From Planctomycetota bacterium (GTDB taxonomy: Bacteria; Planctomycetota; Planctomycetia; Planctomycetales; Planctomycetaceae), in contig JAQBZS010000376.1 in assembly GCA_027622115.1 (NCBI GenBank), forward strand, positions 1 through 7,026: a stretch of DNA of 7,026 nucleotides, read 5' to 3'. Positions 1 to 6,338 of the stretch are shown here, in pieces (the stretch's first letter is position 1; every line of letters begins with the position of its first letter). The notes under the pieces were generated by a model. The model worked only from the letters and a program-made list of their open reading frames with translations, had not been told where the DNA came from and made no database searches. The translations under genes and the position numbers were made by a program.

Positions 1-63
1 TCTCGTTCAGTCGATGCGTTCTAACTGTCGGCGCAAAACGAATCCAAACCAAAAAAGTCCAAA

Positions 64-99
64 GCGGTACCGGGCTACCGCACTCCAAGGAGTCCAAAG
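64..99. repeat. Adjacent small hairpins with a 9-bp direct repeat
   Basis: GCGGTA (64-69) pairs with TACCGC (76-81) around a six-base loop. It is followed directly by a second small inverted repeat, ACTCC (82-86) with GGAGT (89-93). The 9-mer AGTCCAAAG occurs at 56-64 and again at 91-99, bracketing the hairpins. Read on the minus strand, the first hairpin is followed by a T-rich stretch (rc of 48-63), so it could also serve as an intrinsic terminator for the leftward transcript that ends with ettA. It lies about 240 bp beyond the ettA stop, so that role is only a guess. The layout looks like a dispersed intergenic repeat rather than coding sequence. Confidence 0.4.
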
Positions 100-140
100 T
101 GGCGCTGTCCAATTAGGCAACTCACAAGACATAGCCTCCC

Positions 141-192
141 GTAGCAGAAGTCGTGAGACGTCTGAATTCCGAACTCTCACGAGTTCGGCTAC
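141..192. repeat. BIME-like pair of inverted GTAG-headed REP hairpins
   Basis: This is a 52-nt imperfect palindrome that begins GTAGC and ends GCTAC. Each half is itself a hairpin. The left is GAAGTC-GTGA-GACGTC (147-162) with one mismatched pair. The right is GAACTC-TCAC-GAGTTC (171-186) with six perfect pairs. The spacer TGAATTCC separates them. About 21 of 26 positions pair when the whole element is folded as one palindrome. A GTAG tetranucleotide 5' of a hairpin, with a second copy inverted, is the architecture known for REP sequences and BIMEs moved by RAYT (TnpA-REP) transposases. Family membership is inferred from shape only. Confidence 0.7.
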
Positions 193-222
193 TGGTAGGT
201 TTGAACTTGCGAGCTGCCTTAC

Positions 223-289
223 GTAGCCACGCTCGCCAGAGCGTGGATTCGGGTCTGCCCTCAAGATCCCACGCTTTGGCGGCGTGTAC
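223..289. repeat. GTAG-headed REP hairpin with degenerate inverted partner
   Basis: GTAG at 223-226 is followed by CCACGCTC (227-234), loop GCCA, and GAGCGTGG (239-246), giving eight perfect pairs. Downstream, 269-289 reads like the reverse complement of this element with changes. It starts CCACGCT, contains TGGCG, and ends GTGTAC where the perfect inverse would end GTGGCTAC. Its own stem is CACGC (270-274) with GCGTG (282-286). The pair therefore looks like a BIME in which one REP is intact and the other is decaying. It sits between the 141-192 module and the 3' end of ettA, so it would lie in the 3' region of the ettA transcript. Confidence 0.65.
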
Positions 290-318
290 GAAACGGGAAT
301 TCGTTTTTCCGCGACGAC

Positions 319-1992
319 TCATCGCGTGATCGGTTTGTACTGGATTTGATGCGGTTGATCGGCGTCCTCGCCGAGGCGTTCGCGGCGTTGCGATTCATAC
401 ATCTTGTAGTTGCCTTCGAACCACACCACTTGACTGTCGCCTTCGAACGCCAGGATATGAGTGGCAATCCGATCGAGGAACCAGCGATCGTGGCTCACCA
501 CCATCGCACAACCACCGAAATCCATCAGTCCTTCTTCCAACGAACGCAGCGTTTCAACATCCAGGTCGTTACTCGGTTCGTCCAACAGCATCAGGTTGCC
601 GCCGGATCGCAACAGTTTGGCCATGTGGACGCGGTTGCGTTCACCGCCTGAAAGCTGAGAAACCAACTTTTGCTGATCGGTCTTCTTGAAATTGAAACGT
701 CCCACGTACGCTCGTGCGTGAATCCGTGTCTTGCCGACTTCCAAGTGATCCACGCCGCCGGAGATTTCTTCGTACACCGTCTTCGTCGGATCCAATGCAT
801 CGCGCGACTGATCGACGTACGACAGATCGACGGTTTCTCCGACCGTCAGCTTGCCGCCGTCTGGATGTTCAGAACCCAAGATCAGTCGGAACAGCGTGGT
901 CTTGCCGGCACCGTTCGGTCCGATCACTCCCACGATGCCGCCCGGTGGCAGATTGAAATTTAGGTTGTCGAACAGCAGTTTGTCGCCGTAGGCCTTCGAC
1001 ACGTTTTCGGCTCGGATCACTAGACTTCCCAGCGGTCGGCTGACGGGGATCTGAATGTCGGCGGCATCGTCGCGGATGTCGTAATCTTGCGCCGCCAATT
1101 CGTTGTAGCGATCCATCCGAGCCTTGTTTTTGGTGGCTCGCGCCTTGGGCGACATTTTCACCCATTCCAATTCGCGTTTCAGAGCCCGCTGCCGTTTACT
1201 CTCGCTGCGTTCCTCGACGGCCAATCGAGCTTCCTTTTGTCCCAGCCACGACGAATAGTTGCCTTCGTACGGATAGCCCTTCCCGCGATCCATTTCCAGG
1301 ATCCAGCCGGCCACGTTGTCGAGGAAATAGCGATCATGCGTAATGGCGACGACCGTGCCCGGAAACGTATGCAGGTAACGTTCGAGCCACGCGACGGATT
1401 CCGCATCGAGGTGGTTCGTGGGTTCGTCCAACAGCAGCATGTCCGGATTGCCGAGCAGAATTTGGCACAGCGCCACGCGTCGTTTCTCGCCGCCGGACAG
1501 ATGCTCGATTTTCGCATCGCCGGGCGGGACTCGAATGGCACCCTTGGCAATTTCGAGCATGCGGTCGAGTTCCCATAGATTGGCGGCGTCGATCTTGTCT
1601 TGAATCGTCGCCTGCTCTTCGAGCAGCTTGTCCATTTCCTCGGGCGACATGTCTTCGCCGAATAGCATGCTCAATTCATTGAACCGGTCCAGAATTGCCT
1701 GCGACTCGGCGACGGCTTCCTGAATGCACTCGTCCACGGTCTTGCTGTTGTCGAGTCGCGGTTCCTGCGGGAAATAGCCGATCTTCACGTTTTTGGCCGG
1801 TCGGACGGTGCCTTCGAAGTGGGGATCTTCGCCGGCCATGATCCGCAACAGCGTGCTTTTACCCGCGCCGTTATTTCCCAGGACGCCGATCTTCGCGCCC
1901 GGAAAGAACGACAACCAAATGTTGGACAGCACTTCCTTCTGGTCGTGAATCCGAGTCAAAGCTTCAATCGTCATAACGTACTGCTGCGACAT
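319..1992 (-). CDS. ettA: Energy-dependent translational throttle protein EttA (ABC-F ATPase)
   Basis: This is a 557-residue protein, almost the same length as E. coli EttA (555). It has two ABC ATPase domains in one chain and no membrane segments, as expected for cytosolic ABC-F factors. Domain 1 has Walker A GNNGAGKST (39-47), signature LSGGEK (165-170) and Walker B LLLDEP with catalytic E190. Domain 2 has GPNGAGKTT (358-366), LSGGER (447-452) and LLDEP with E472. An acidic helical insert at about 95-140 matches the EttA 'arm'. The basic inter-domain linker, with the run MSPKARATKNKAR (280-292), matches the P-site tRNA interaction motif region. In the known family the protein binds the ribosomal E site and gates entry into elongation according to the ATP/ADP ratio. 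The start at 1992 fits the family N-terminus and has AAGGA seven bases upstream. Der lies upstream on the same strand, 273 bp away. The EttA assignment over other ABC-F types rests on length, arm and linker. Confidence 0.95.
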   Translation of the reverse strand: MSQQYVMTIEALTRIHDQKEVLSNIWLSFFPGAKIGVLGNNGAGKSTLLRIMAGEDPHFEGTVRPAKNVKIGYFPQEPRLDNSKTVDECIQEAVAESQAILDRFNELSMLFGEDMSPEEMDKLLEEQATIQDKIDAANLWELDRMLEIAKGAIRVPPGDAKIEHLSGGEKRRVALCQILLGNPDMLLLDEPTNHLDAESVAWLERYLHTFPGTVVAITHDRYFLDNVAGWILEMDRGKGYPYEGNYSSWLGQKEARLAVEERSESKRQRALKRELEWVKMSPKARATKNKARMDRYNELAAQDYDIRDDAADIQIPVSRPLGSLVIRAENVSKAYGDKLLFDNLNFNLPPGGIVGVIGPNGAGKTTLFRLILGSEHPDGGKLTVGETVDLSYVDQSRDALDPTKTVYEEISGGVDHLEVGKTRIHARAYVGRFNFKKTDQQKLVSQLSGGERNRVHMAKLLRSGGNLMLLDEPSNDLDVETLRSLEEGLMDFGGCAMVVSHDRWFLDRIATHILAFEGDSQVVWFEGNYKMYESQRRERLGEDADQPHQIQYKPITR

Positions 1993-1999
1993 TCCGAGT

Positions 2000-2004
2000 T
2001 CCTT
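2000..2004 (-). promoter_or_regulatory. Shine-Dalgarno sequence of ettA
   Basis: On the minus strand AAGGA ends seven bases before the ATG at 1992. It is the only clear ribosome-binding site in the window; the starts of der, the MetE-like gene and the enolase-like gene have none or only a weak purine patch. It supports ATG 1992 as the ettA start. Confidence 0.6.
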
Positions 2005-2078
2005 GTGTGCGATTCAATCGAACGATGAGTTTGAGATTAGCCGACTTGCTCGTGATCTGGTTGCGGCTGTATCGCGTC

Positions 2079-2113
2079 GTTTAACCGTCAGCCGACGGCG
2101 TACGCGTGCTGAC
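2079..2113. repeat. GTTTAAC-headed hairpin with two competing folds
   Basis: GTTTAAC (2079-2085) leads into CCGTC (2085-2089), loop AGCC, and GACGG (2094-2098). A second possible pairing joins GTCAGC (2087-2092) to GCTGAC (2108-2113). The palindrome GCGTACGC lies at 2098-2105. It sits upstream of ettA and could be part of that gene's 5' region. It shares the GTTTAAC head, a small GC hairpin and a GCTGA tail with the element at 6905-6938, which suggests a second dispersed repeat family. Stems are short, so chance cannot be excluded. Confidence 0.35.
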
Positions 2114-2128
2114 ATGTGGGAACGAGCC

Positions 2129-2227
2129 AGAAGCTATCTGAAAAAGGGGGCTGACCCTCTCCGGCCTCAGTTTTTGCCGGGGTTTAGCGAGGTCCAAAGG
2201 GTCAGACCCCTTTTTCAGATAGCTTCT
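2129..2227. repeat. 99-nt intergenic palindrome with 30-bp arms (MITE/REP-like)
   Basis: The arms at 2129-2158 and 2198-2227 are reverse complements over 30 bases with one mismatch (2150 G, where T would be needed). The 39-nt loop holds its own small hairpin, CCGGC (2161-2165) with GCCGG (2176-2180). Within the right arm GGGTCAGACCC is a near-palindrome followed by TTTTT on the plus strand. The left arm carries the variant GGGGGCTGACCC. On the minus strand GTAG (rc of 2226-2229) overlaps the arm end. The element sits between der and ettA, so a leftward der transcript would fold into it; it may stabilise or end that mRNA. No target-site duplication is visible in the flanks. Mobile origin is inferred from the length and near-identity of the arms. 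Confidence 0.8.
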
Positions 2228-2265
2228 ACTAGAGAATTCCGGTTCCGAGCTGAATCCGGTTTGGG

Positions 2266-3645
2266 CTACTCGACGGCAGCCTCCTCAAGCGCGGGCTGTG
2301 CTGTTTCGTCTTCCGATTTCGCTCGCATGTAGAGCTTGATCGGCACTTCGCGAAACGGCAATTCTTCGCGAAAGACTCCCAACAGGTAGCGTTTCCACGT
2401 TTCATCGAACAGCGCTGGATCGTTGCACTTCAGCACGATCGTCGGCGGAGCCACCGAAACCTGCGTTGCGAAATAGATCTTTGGGCGGCGGTTCTGGCGA
2501 TGCGGCGGCGGATTGTTCTGAATGGCCGCGCGGACGACTCGATTCAGCCGCGAAGTGCCGACTCGAATGCGGGCTTGCTTGTGAATCGACTGCGCCAGAT
2601 TCACGACCTTCTTGATGTTGCGACCGGTCATCGCGGTCACAAACGCCACGGGCACATGCCGCATGGAACCGAACGATTCGAACAAGTACTTAGCCCAACT
2701 CTCCATCGTCATTTGACCCGCGACGCCCAAATCCCACTTATTGACGATAAAAATCGTGGGTTTGTGTCCCTGATGGATTTCGTCGACGAGTTGTTTGTCG
2801 ACTTTCGAAATCGTTTCCTGCGAGTCGAAGAACATCAGCACCACATCGGCTCGACCGATACTGCGACGGGCTCGAACCAACCCGTAGAACTCGACGTCGT
2901 TGGCCAGACTCTTCCGTTTGCGGACGCCCGGCGTATCGACGGCGACGTAGGTTTTGCCGTCCAATTCGAAGCGGATGTCGATGCTGTCTCGCGTCGTTCC
3001 GGGAACTTCACTGACGATGACGCGTTCCTCTTCGGCCAGTTGATTGATGAACGTGCTCTTGCCGACATTCCGCCGACCGACGATCGCCAGGTTGAGTTCC
3101 GGCAGCGCGGACAACGCGAGACCGTCCGCGTCTTCCAAGTCGATCGGCGGCGGGAGATGTTCGACGATCGCGTCCATCAACTCTTGCCGATTGCGATTGC
3201 CCTTCACGCTGGTGATCACCAACGGTGCCGACGAAAGCTGATGGAATTCGGAAACTTCGAGGTCCGTCTTCACCGAGTCGCACTTGTTGACCACCAACAG
3301 CAGCGGCTTTTCGATGGATCGCAAGCGTTCGGCGACGTGGGAATCCAACGGCGTGACACCGGTCTTGCCGTCGACCACGAACACAATCAACTCGGCCTCG
3401 TGCATTCCGAGATTGATTTGAGTCTCGATCTGCTCGGACAGATCGTCTTGGTCGACGATCCCCATGCCGCCGGTATCGATCAACTCGAAATAGCGGTCTT
3501 GTTCGTGCAACAGGTAATTGACGCGGTCTCGGGTGACGCCGGCGGTGGGATCGACGATGGCGATTCGTTTTTGCGACAGCCAATTGAAGATCGAGCTTTT
3601 GCCAACATTCGGCCGGCCGACGATGGCGACTTTCGGAACGGACAT
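2266..3645 (-). CDS. der: Ribosome biogenesis GTPase Der (EngA)
   Basis: This is a 459-residue protein with the diagnostic Der layout of two tandem Era/TrmE-type G domains plus a C-terminal KH-like domain. G domain 1 has G1 GRPNVGKS (10-17), TRD (38-40), G3 DTGG (57-60) and G4 NKCD (120-123). G domain 2 has G1 GRRNVGKS (190-197), PGTTRD (215-220), G3 DTPG (237-240) and G4 NKWD (302-305). The KH-like region spans about 360-441 and ends in a short acidic tail. Der is essential in bacteria studied and acts in maturation of the 50S subunit. Two small departures from consensus are visible. The second P-loop has Arg at 191-192, where GRP is usual. The first G5 region reads TSVKG rather than an SA-containing motif. 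The N-terminus begins right before the first G domain, so ATG 3645 is well supported despite a poor Shine-Dalgarno sequence. The gene lies in the same direction as its neighbours but is separated from them by 240 bp and 273 bp. Confidence 0.97.
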   Translation of the reverse strand: MSVPKVAIVGRPNVGKSSIFNWLSQKRIAIVDPTAGVTRDRVNYLLHEQDRYFELIDTGGMGIVDQDDLSEQIETQINLGMHEAELIVFVVDGKTGVTPLDSHVAERLRSIEKPLLLVVNKCDSVKTDLEVSEFHQLSSAPLVITSVKGNRNRQELMDAIVEHLPPPIDLEDADGLALSALPELNLAIVGRRNVGKSTFINQLAEEERVIVSEVPGTTRDSIDIRFELDGKTYVAVDTPGVRKRKSLANDVEFYGLVRARRSIGRADVVLMFFDSQETISKVDKQLVDEIHQGHKPTIFIVNKWDLGVAGQMTMESWAKYLFESFGSMRHVPVAFVTAMTGRNIKKVVNLAQSIHKQARIRVGTSRLNRVVRAAIQNNPPPHRQNRRPKIYFATQVSVAPPTIVLKCNDPALFDETWKRYLLGVFREELPFREVPIKLYMRAKSEDETAQPALEEAAVE

Positions 3646-3807
3646 GGAACCTATCGTGAAGTGCGTGAAGCGGACAAAACGCGGAGAATCGCCCAGTCTA
3701 CTGGATCCGGCCGTACATTTCAGGTTTGCGGAGGATTCGATCCATTAGAGCCGGTTTCGGTTCGCGCCGAGGCGTTTTGAGTGAGAGAATTGCAAATTGC
3801 AGTTCTT

Positions 3808-3839
3808 GTAGGCCGGAACAAGCTCCGCGTAGTTCCGGC
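3808..3839. repeat. GTAG-headed REP-like hairpin between der and the MetE-like gene
   Basis: GTAG (3808-3811) is followed by GCCGGAAC (3812-3819), a 12-nt loop (3820-3831) and GTTCCGGC (3832-3839), giving eight perfect pairs. The loop contains a further GTAG starting at 3829 that leads into the right arm. On the minus strand it lies about 45 bp past the stop of the MetE-like gene and 160 bp before der, so it could stabilise or end the upstream transcript. There is no U-tract on the minus-strand side, which argues against a classical intrinsic terminator. Confidence 0.65.
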
Positions 3840-3885
3840 AAGTGTCGAGCCCGAGTGCCTCTGCGGCGTATTCGCGTCGGTTAAG

Positions 3886-4890
3886 TTAATCGAATTGCGA
3901 GAGATACCGGTCTCGACCTTCGACGAGTGCCCGCATTTTACGGTCGGCGACGGAGCGGCTCAGCATCCAGAACCCGCAGTCGGGATGGACCCACTTCACG
4001 CGGTCCGGTCCGAGAATTCTTGCTGCTTCGTCGATCCGGCGAGCCACTTGGTCGGCGGTCTCGACTTCGTTGTCCTTGATGTCGATCACGCCCAACCCCA
4101 TCGCGATGGATGGCTTCAAGTCCTTGAACACTTCCAATTCGTCATGGCCGCGGCGAGCGAATTCGAGCACCACGTGATCGCACTCCAGGGCGTTGAAGAA
4201 CGGCAGTAATTCGCGGAAGAAGCCCTTCTGAATCGACTGGCCGCCGTAGTTCCCGAAACAGAGATGCACGCCCTTTTCGCCGTGGGCCGCCGCGAGAATC
4301 GTGTTGATCCCCATCGCGGCGATTGGACCGTCTTGTGGTGACCCCGGCAAGTTGGCCTCGTCCACTTGCAACACGGCAGCGTCGATCGTGCGGACTTGAT
4401 CGGCCAGAACCTCGGCCAATCCCATGACCAACGATTCGAGGTCTCCGTAATGCGTGTCGACCAATGTTTTGGCCAGCATGTAGGGGCTGGTCACGGTGTA
4501 TTTGAGCGGTTTAGCGGCCAAGGGGCGGACCATTTCATACGCGGCACGCAGATTGAGCCGACCCTCACCGATCTCGGAACGCACGATGCCGGCGGGACGC
4601 GTGCGGAATTCGAAGCCCGCTTTCTCGCGAAACGCGGCAAGTTCGGTGGCACTCAGCGACACGTCGATGCCGGACATCGGTGCCACGAAGTACTCGATCA
4701 TGCCGTTCGTTTCCGGGTGGCTGACGTTGAATCGAGATAATTCTCCGTCCGCGATCACGTCGATGCCTGCGAGTTCCTGAGCCTTCATCACGACCATCAC
4801 GGCGTCGCGGAGATTCGATTCATTCGGCATCGCGGCCAGCCAGGCCGGCACGGGATAGCTGCCGACAACGGTTGTTCGGATCGAGTTCAT
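3886..4890 (-). CDS. Stand-alone MetE C-terminal-type zinc methyltransferase (cobalamin-independent methionine synthase-like)
   Basis: The protein has 334 residues from ATG 4890. It matches the C-terminal catalytic barrel of cobalamin-independent methionine synthase, without the N-terminal repeat domain that brings full MetE to about 750 residues. The N-terminus has TTVVGSYPVP, followed by ADGELSRF and QVDEANL. The zinc ligands expected for MetE are present in order: H209-x-C211 (HLCFGNYGG), E243 (VVLEFARRG) and C305 (HPDCGFW). The family transfers a methyl or alkyl group to a thiol activated by zinc. The methyl donor and acceptor here cannot be read from sequence; archaeal-type core MetE, coenzyme M alkyltransferase-like and other roles remain open. 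Longer starts exist at 4905 and 4923, giving the N-terminus MANTATMANTA. The 4890 start is preferred because it forms an ATGA overlap with the stop of the upstream enolase-like gene and begins at the conserved region, and because the extra residues come from an 18-bp duplication. Co-translation with that neighbour is likely. Confidence 0.85.
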   Translation of the reverse strand: MNSIRTTVVGSYPVPAWLAAMPNESNLRDAVMVVMKAQELAGIDVIADGELSRFNVSHPETNGMIEYFVAPMSGIDVSLSATELAAFREKAGFEFRTRPAGIVRSEIGEGRLNLRAAYEMVRPLAAKPLKYTVTSPYMLAKTLVDTHYGDLESLVMGLAEVLADQVRTIDAAVLQVDEANLPGSPQDGPIAAMGINTILAAAHGEKGVHLCFGNYGGQSIQKGFFRELLPFFNALECDHVVLEFARRGHDELEVFKDLKPSIAMGLGVIDIKDNEVETADQVARRIDEAARILGPDRVKWVHPDCGFWMLSRSVADRKMRALVEGRDRYLSQFD

Positions 4891-6338
4891 TGCTGTGTTC
4901 GCCATTGTTGCTGTGTTCGCCATTGTTTCAGAGATGTGAATTGCTCGACGTCCAGCTCAAATCCCAAGCCGAACGGGGCGGAGTTTACGGATTCGATCGC
5001 CAATTCGCCGTTGCGAATTTCCAGCGTCGGCCAGCCGTGCGGCGACGGTTGGTACAAGTCGGCATGCGAATCCAACACGCCGTGCTGGACGGATTCGGGA
5101 AACGCGGACAATCCCGCGAAGTAGTGATGCCCGTTTCGCTCGATGCTGGTCACGCCCAATGCGGCCGAGACCGCGACATCCTGCAACAAAGCCACCGGTC
5201 CGATGTTCGCCAAATCCTCGCCGCTCATCACGATGTCGGTGACGTGGTTTCGTCGCAACACTTCCAAGCGGCAGCGATTGATGATGCTCTTGAACACGCC
5301 TTTGCAGTTCTTGTGGCTGGTGCCGTGGTAACCCAAGCTCAGGGCTCGCGGCAGGCTGTCCAACTCGGCATCGGACTCGTCGATGATCATCCGTGGCCGA
5401 CCATGCCACGACCGCAATCCCGCCAGCACGTCGTCCGACAACGCCACATCGCGATGAAACGGCTGCTCCAAGAACATCAAGCGGTTGAAGATCGCGGCCA
5501 ACGACGGCACGGCCGTGATCGCTCGCCAATAGTCTTGGAATTCCGCGAGTTCTCGGAATTGCTCGTTGCCGTCGAGCGTGAATTCGAATTCGGTCGGAAC
5601 CGCCGAGGTCACGTCCGCAATACGGGCCAAGCGTTGAACGTCTTGATCGATCCGCCCGCTGACCTTGAGCTTCAGGTGACGCAGACCGTAGCGAGCGATG
5701 CATTCCGTCAGGGCTTGCGGGAGTCCATCGTGCAGTCGTTCGTCGTCGGTGATCTCATTGACTTCGATCGGATCGGCCATGCCCACGGTGTGGCGTGCAA
5801 TCACTCGATTCGCGGGCTGGTTCGGCAGCAAGTCGGCGGGTTCGAGTCCCTCAAGTTGTGGATCGATCTTGCCCAGACGAATCCCGAGCGCGTTGCTTTG
5901 CAGCAATTGCCAAAACGGCTGCTGCCGGCTCTTGGCCGCGCACTCGATCACGGCGCGTTCGACGAGTGACGTGCCGAAGTTGGAGAGCAGCGGCGGGTAT
6001 TGTTTTTGCGAACCCCACGCCGTTTGGTCGAACATGAGACGCTGCCAAAAGTCGAACACCGAGTCCGCAGATTGGCCGACGCTCACGGTCACGGCGCGTT
6101 CGATCACTTCCAACATCTCGTCGACTTCATCGCCGAGCGGTTTGTCCGCGATCTTGGTGAACCACTTGGGCGGCAGCACATCGGCGGCGATTCCCGTGAA
6201 GTCGGCACCGTCGATGTTGGCGACAACTCGCACAAACGCATGTGGAGCTTCGGTCATGGTGGCGATGCCGTACTTGAACGGCAGGCGGGTTTTGAGATCG
6301 ATCAAGTGGATGTCGGCGGCGACGATGGTCAATGACAT
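4887..6338 (-). CDS. Enolase-superfamily protein, muconate-lactonizing-enzyme-like (mandelate racemase/MLE family)
   Basis: The protein has 483 residues from ATG 6338. The barrel carries the superfamily residues in order: the K-x-K pair K223/K225 (LKLKVSG); metal ligands D256 (FTLDGN), E291 (FLEQPF) and D320 (IIDESD); and a Lys at 343 or 346 (SHKNCKG) where MLE-type enzymes place the opposing catalytic Lys. The KxK-to-Asp spacing of 31 equals that of classical MLE. The N-terminal capping region starts with LKTRLPFKYGIATM, typical of the family. At 483 residues it is about 100 longer than usual members; extra sequence lies at roughly 85-165 and at the C-terminus, which ends in a duplicated QWRTQQ. 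The reaction should be proton abstraction next to a carboxylate (racemisation, epimerisation, dehydration or cycloisomerisation); the substrate is unknown. ATG 6362 and a start at 6425 are possible, but they add an Arg-rich stretch unlike the family. The MetE-like gene overlaps its stop codon. Confidence 0.85.
   Translation of the reverse strand: MSLTIVAADIHLIDLKTRLPFKYGIATMTEAPHAFVRVVANIDGADFTGIAADVLPPKWFTKIADKPLGDEVDEMLEVIERAVTVSVGQSADSVFDFWQRLMFDQTAWGSQKQYPPLLSNFGTSLVERAVIECAAKSRQQPFWQLLQSNALGIRLGKIDPQLEGLEPADLLPNQPANRVIARHTVGMADPIEVNEITDDERLHDGLPQALTECIARYGLRHLKLKVSGRIDQDVQRLARIADVTSAVPTEFEFTLDGNEQFRELAEFQDYWRAITAVPSLAAIFNRLMFLEQPFHRDVALSDDVLAGLRSWHGRPRMIIDESDAELDSLPRALSLGYHGTSHKNCKGVFKSIINRCRLEVLRRNHVTDIVMSGEDLANIGPVALLQDVAVSAALGVTSIERNGHHYFAGLSAFPESVQHGVLDSHADLYQPSPHGWPTLEIRNGELAIESVNSAPFGLGFELDVEQFTSLKQWRTQQQWRTQQ
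4890..4927. repeat. Perfect 18-bp tandem duplication in the gene overlap
   Basis: The unit TTGCTGTGTTCGCCATTG occurs at 4890-4907 and 4908-4925, and two more bases of the period follow. Because 18 is a multiple of three, it repeats six codons in both overlapping minus-strand frames: QWRTQQ twice at the end of the enolase-like protein, and MANTA twice at the start of the MetE-like frame. It therefore supplies ATG codons at 4923 and 4905 in addition to the one at 4890. Slippage during replication is the simplest origin. Confidence 0.9.

Noticed and set aside
7..264. 85-codon minus-strand frame
   Set aside because: It runs through the hairpin doublet, the 141-192 module and the 223-246 hairpin, so its peptide is a translation of repeat DNA.
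291..306. Possible ettA terminator (AAACG-GGAATT-CGTTT followed by Ts)
   Set aside because: The T-run follows the hairpin on the plus strand, whereas ettA is transcribed on the minus strand. The stem is only five AT-rich pairs.
2500..3780. 426-codon plus-strand open frame
   Set aside because: It lies antisense to most of der and the der upstream gap. It is His/Asp/Arg-rich with no motif, while the minus strand carries all conserved GTPase motifs over the same bases.
4872..5969. 365-codon plus-strand open frame
   Set aside because: It is antisense to the enolase-like gene, whose catalytic motifs are unmistakable. The plus frame has no recognisable domain.
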